DNA of 64,000 nt. Source: Vreelandella glaciei (lineage in GTDB: Bacteria; Pseudomonadota; Gammaproteobacteria; Pseudomonadales; Halomonadaceae). Shown here one piece after another: positions 62,985 to 64,000 of the stretch. The DNA is taken from NCBI RefSeq assembly GCF_013415125.1, contig NZ_JACCDE010000019.1:1-64000 (forward strand), read 5' to 3'. Below the pieces are notes generated by a model. The model was not told the DNA's origin and ran no database searches. It saw only the letters and a program-made list of their open reading frames with translations. Each line of letters begins with the position of its first letter. The first letter of the stretch is position 1. The position numbers and the translations under genes were made by a program.

Positions 62985-64000
62985 TGCTTCTAACACCCAA
63001 GAAGTACCTTCGCGTGAGTCTTTAAGAATAATCCCTAGGGCTGAGAGCTCATCGCGAATCGCATCCGCCTGAGCGAAGTCCTTATTCGCTTTCGCCTCAA
63101 TACGTTGAGCAATTTTCGCTTCAATCTCGCTTTCGCTAAGCGGCATACCCTGTTGCTGCGTGCCTTTCAGGAAAATTTGCGGCGCCTGCTGAAGCAGCCC
63201 CAAAATAGCCCCTAGCTGCTTGAGCTCGCCCCCAAGCCTAGCGGCCTCGTCGGGCTGCTCCTGCTTGGCGCGATTGACCTCACGCGCCAGCTCAAACATG
63301 ACCGCCAGCGCTTCAGGCGTGTTGAAGTCATCGTCCATGACCTGAGTAAAACGCTCTCGGTAAGGGGATGCCTTACTGCTGGCAATAGCGTCAGTGTCGA
63401 CGCCTTCTAGCGCTGTGTATAAACGTGTCAGCGATTTGCGTGCTTCGGTCAGTGAATCCACCGAATAGTTGATCGGGCTACGATAGTGACTGGCCACCAG
63501 CAGAAAGCGCACCACTTCAGGGTCGTGTTCGGCCAGTACATCGCGAATGGTGAAGAAGTTGCCCAGAGATTTGGACATCTTCTCCTTGTTCACCCGCACT
63601 GCCCCAGCGTGCATCCAGGTGTTGACGTAGGTCTTGCCAGTGGCCGCTTCGCTTTGCGCAATCTCATTTTCATGATGCGGAAAGGTTAGATCCGGCCCGC
63701 CACCGTGAATATCGAAGGTATCACCCAAGCAGCAGGTCGACATCGCCGAGCACTCGATGTGCCAGCCGGGACGCCCATTCCCCCACGGCGACGACCAGTG
63801 GGCCTCACCCGGTTTGGCAGCCTTCCAAAGTACAAAGTCGAGTGGGTCTTCTTTATGAACATCAACATCCACCCGAGCACCAGAGCGCATATCGTCTAGT
63901 TGGCGATTATTGAGCTTGCCGTAATTGGCAAATTTGCGTACACGGTAGTAAACATCGCCGTTATCGGCCGCATAGGCAAAGCCTTTTTCAATCAGCGTTT
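62979..64000 (-). CDS. cysS: Cysteinyl-tRNA synthetase (3' part; 5' end beyond window)
   Basis: The frame runs off the window end; the visible 340 codons begin in [29 protein letters not shown]. It shows the zinc and tip-region motifs [10 protein letters not shown] and [20 protein letters not shown], the [14 protein letters not shown] signature loop and the C-terminal DALR-like domain ending in [12 protein letters not shown]. It charges tRNA-Cys. A start at the internal Met (63890) is not the true one, since the upstream frame is clearly CysS. Confidence 0.96.
   Translation of the reverse strand, partial: TLIEKGFAYAADNGDVYYRVRKFANYGKLNNRQLDDMRSGARVDVDVHKEDPLDFVLWKAAKPGEAHWSSPWGNGRPGWHIECSAMSTCCLGDTFDIHGGGPDLTFPHHENEIAQSEAATGKTYVNTWMHAGAVRVNKEKMSKSLGNFFTIRDVLAEHDPEVVRFLLVASHYRSPINYSVDSLTEARKSLTRLYTALEGVDTDAIASSKASPYRERFTQVMDDDFNTPEALAVMFELAREVNRAKQEQPDEAARLGGELKQLGAILGLLQQAPQIFLKGTQQQGMPLSESEIEAKIAQRIEAKANKDFAQADAIRDELSALGIILKDSREGTSWVLEAT

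Noticed and set aside
1..64000. CRISPR arrays, rRNA genes, phage structural genes, toxin-antitoxin pairs
   Set aside because: No regularly spaced repeats, rRNA sequences, phage morphogenesis motifs or small paired genes of this kind could be found.

Overview
The window looks like a chromosomal segment of a moderately GC-rich, aerobic gammaproteobacterium, most likely a member of the Halomonadaceae (Halomonas/Vreelandella type). This is inferred from gene content and order: the E. coli-like block yafS-rnhA-dnaQ beside gloB, yejABEF, a YehZYXW/OsmU osmoprotectant importer, a TRAP-TAXI transporter and many acyl-CoA enzymes. No 16S gene is present, so the assignment is an inference.

Left edge (1-4360): a low-complexity accessory patch holding two unrecognised, partly overlapping reading frames, then an IS3-family element (1364-4115) whose orfB is split by a 1554-bp IS110-family element (about 2252-3805). 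Removing the inner element restores orfB exactly. The patch abuts the 3' end of a tRNA-Ser(UGA) gene, a classic island attachment position.

Housekeeping region (4409-30437): NhaP2-type antiporter; an orphan NMT1/ThiY-like binding protein; a DnaQ-exonuclease/GIY-YIG fusion; YbfF-like hydrolase; YhhQ queuosine-precursor transporter preceded by a preQ1-I-like riboswitch candidate; PrpE-like acyl-CoA synthetase divergent from a BigR-like ArsR regulator; SohB; SCP2 protein; a compact minus-strand run yafS-rnhA-dnaQ-nudC divergent from gloB-mltD; yejABEF; yafV-rsuA; rarD; and a SulP transporter.

Catabolic region (30588-49861): a TRAP-TAXI importer, a hydratase protein with a wasted dehydrogenase half, a PimC/PimD-like acyl-CoA dehydrogenase pair, a PaaG-like isomerase, a nitronate monooxygenase-like flavoprotein, etfBA, an unknown polytopic membrane protein, thioesterase, acyl-CoA ligase, another acyl-CoA dehydrogenase, 3-hydroxyacyl-CoA dehydrogenase, thiolase and an IclR-type regulator. 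Together these can import an organic acid, activate it with CoA and beta-oxidise it, with electrons leaving through ETF. A palindrome of the form TTYTGC-N3-GCARAA, or good parts of it, recurs upstream of the TRAP genes, etfB and in the divergent acyl-CoA dehydrogenase / hydroxyacyl-CoA dehydrogenase promoter, where three copies lie 42 and 41 bp apart. I read this as an undescribed regulon, and it is the most interesting signal in the window.

Right part (49955-64000): a Mla/Mce-type lipid transporter with a STAS-permease fusion, a Ser/Thr kinase-like protein with an unknown C-terminal half, a branched-chain 2-oxoacid dehydrogenase E1alpha-E1beta-E2 operon without E3, the YehZYXW-like osmoprotectant ABC importer, and the 3' part of cysS running off the window end.
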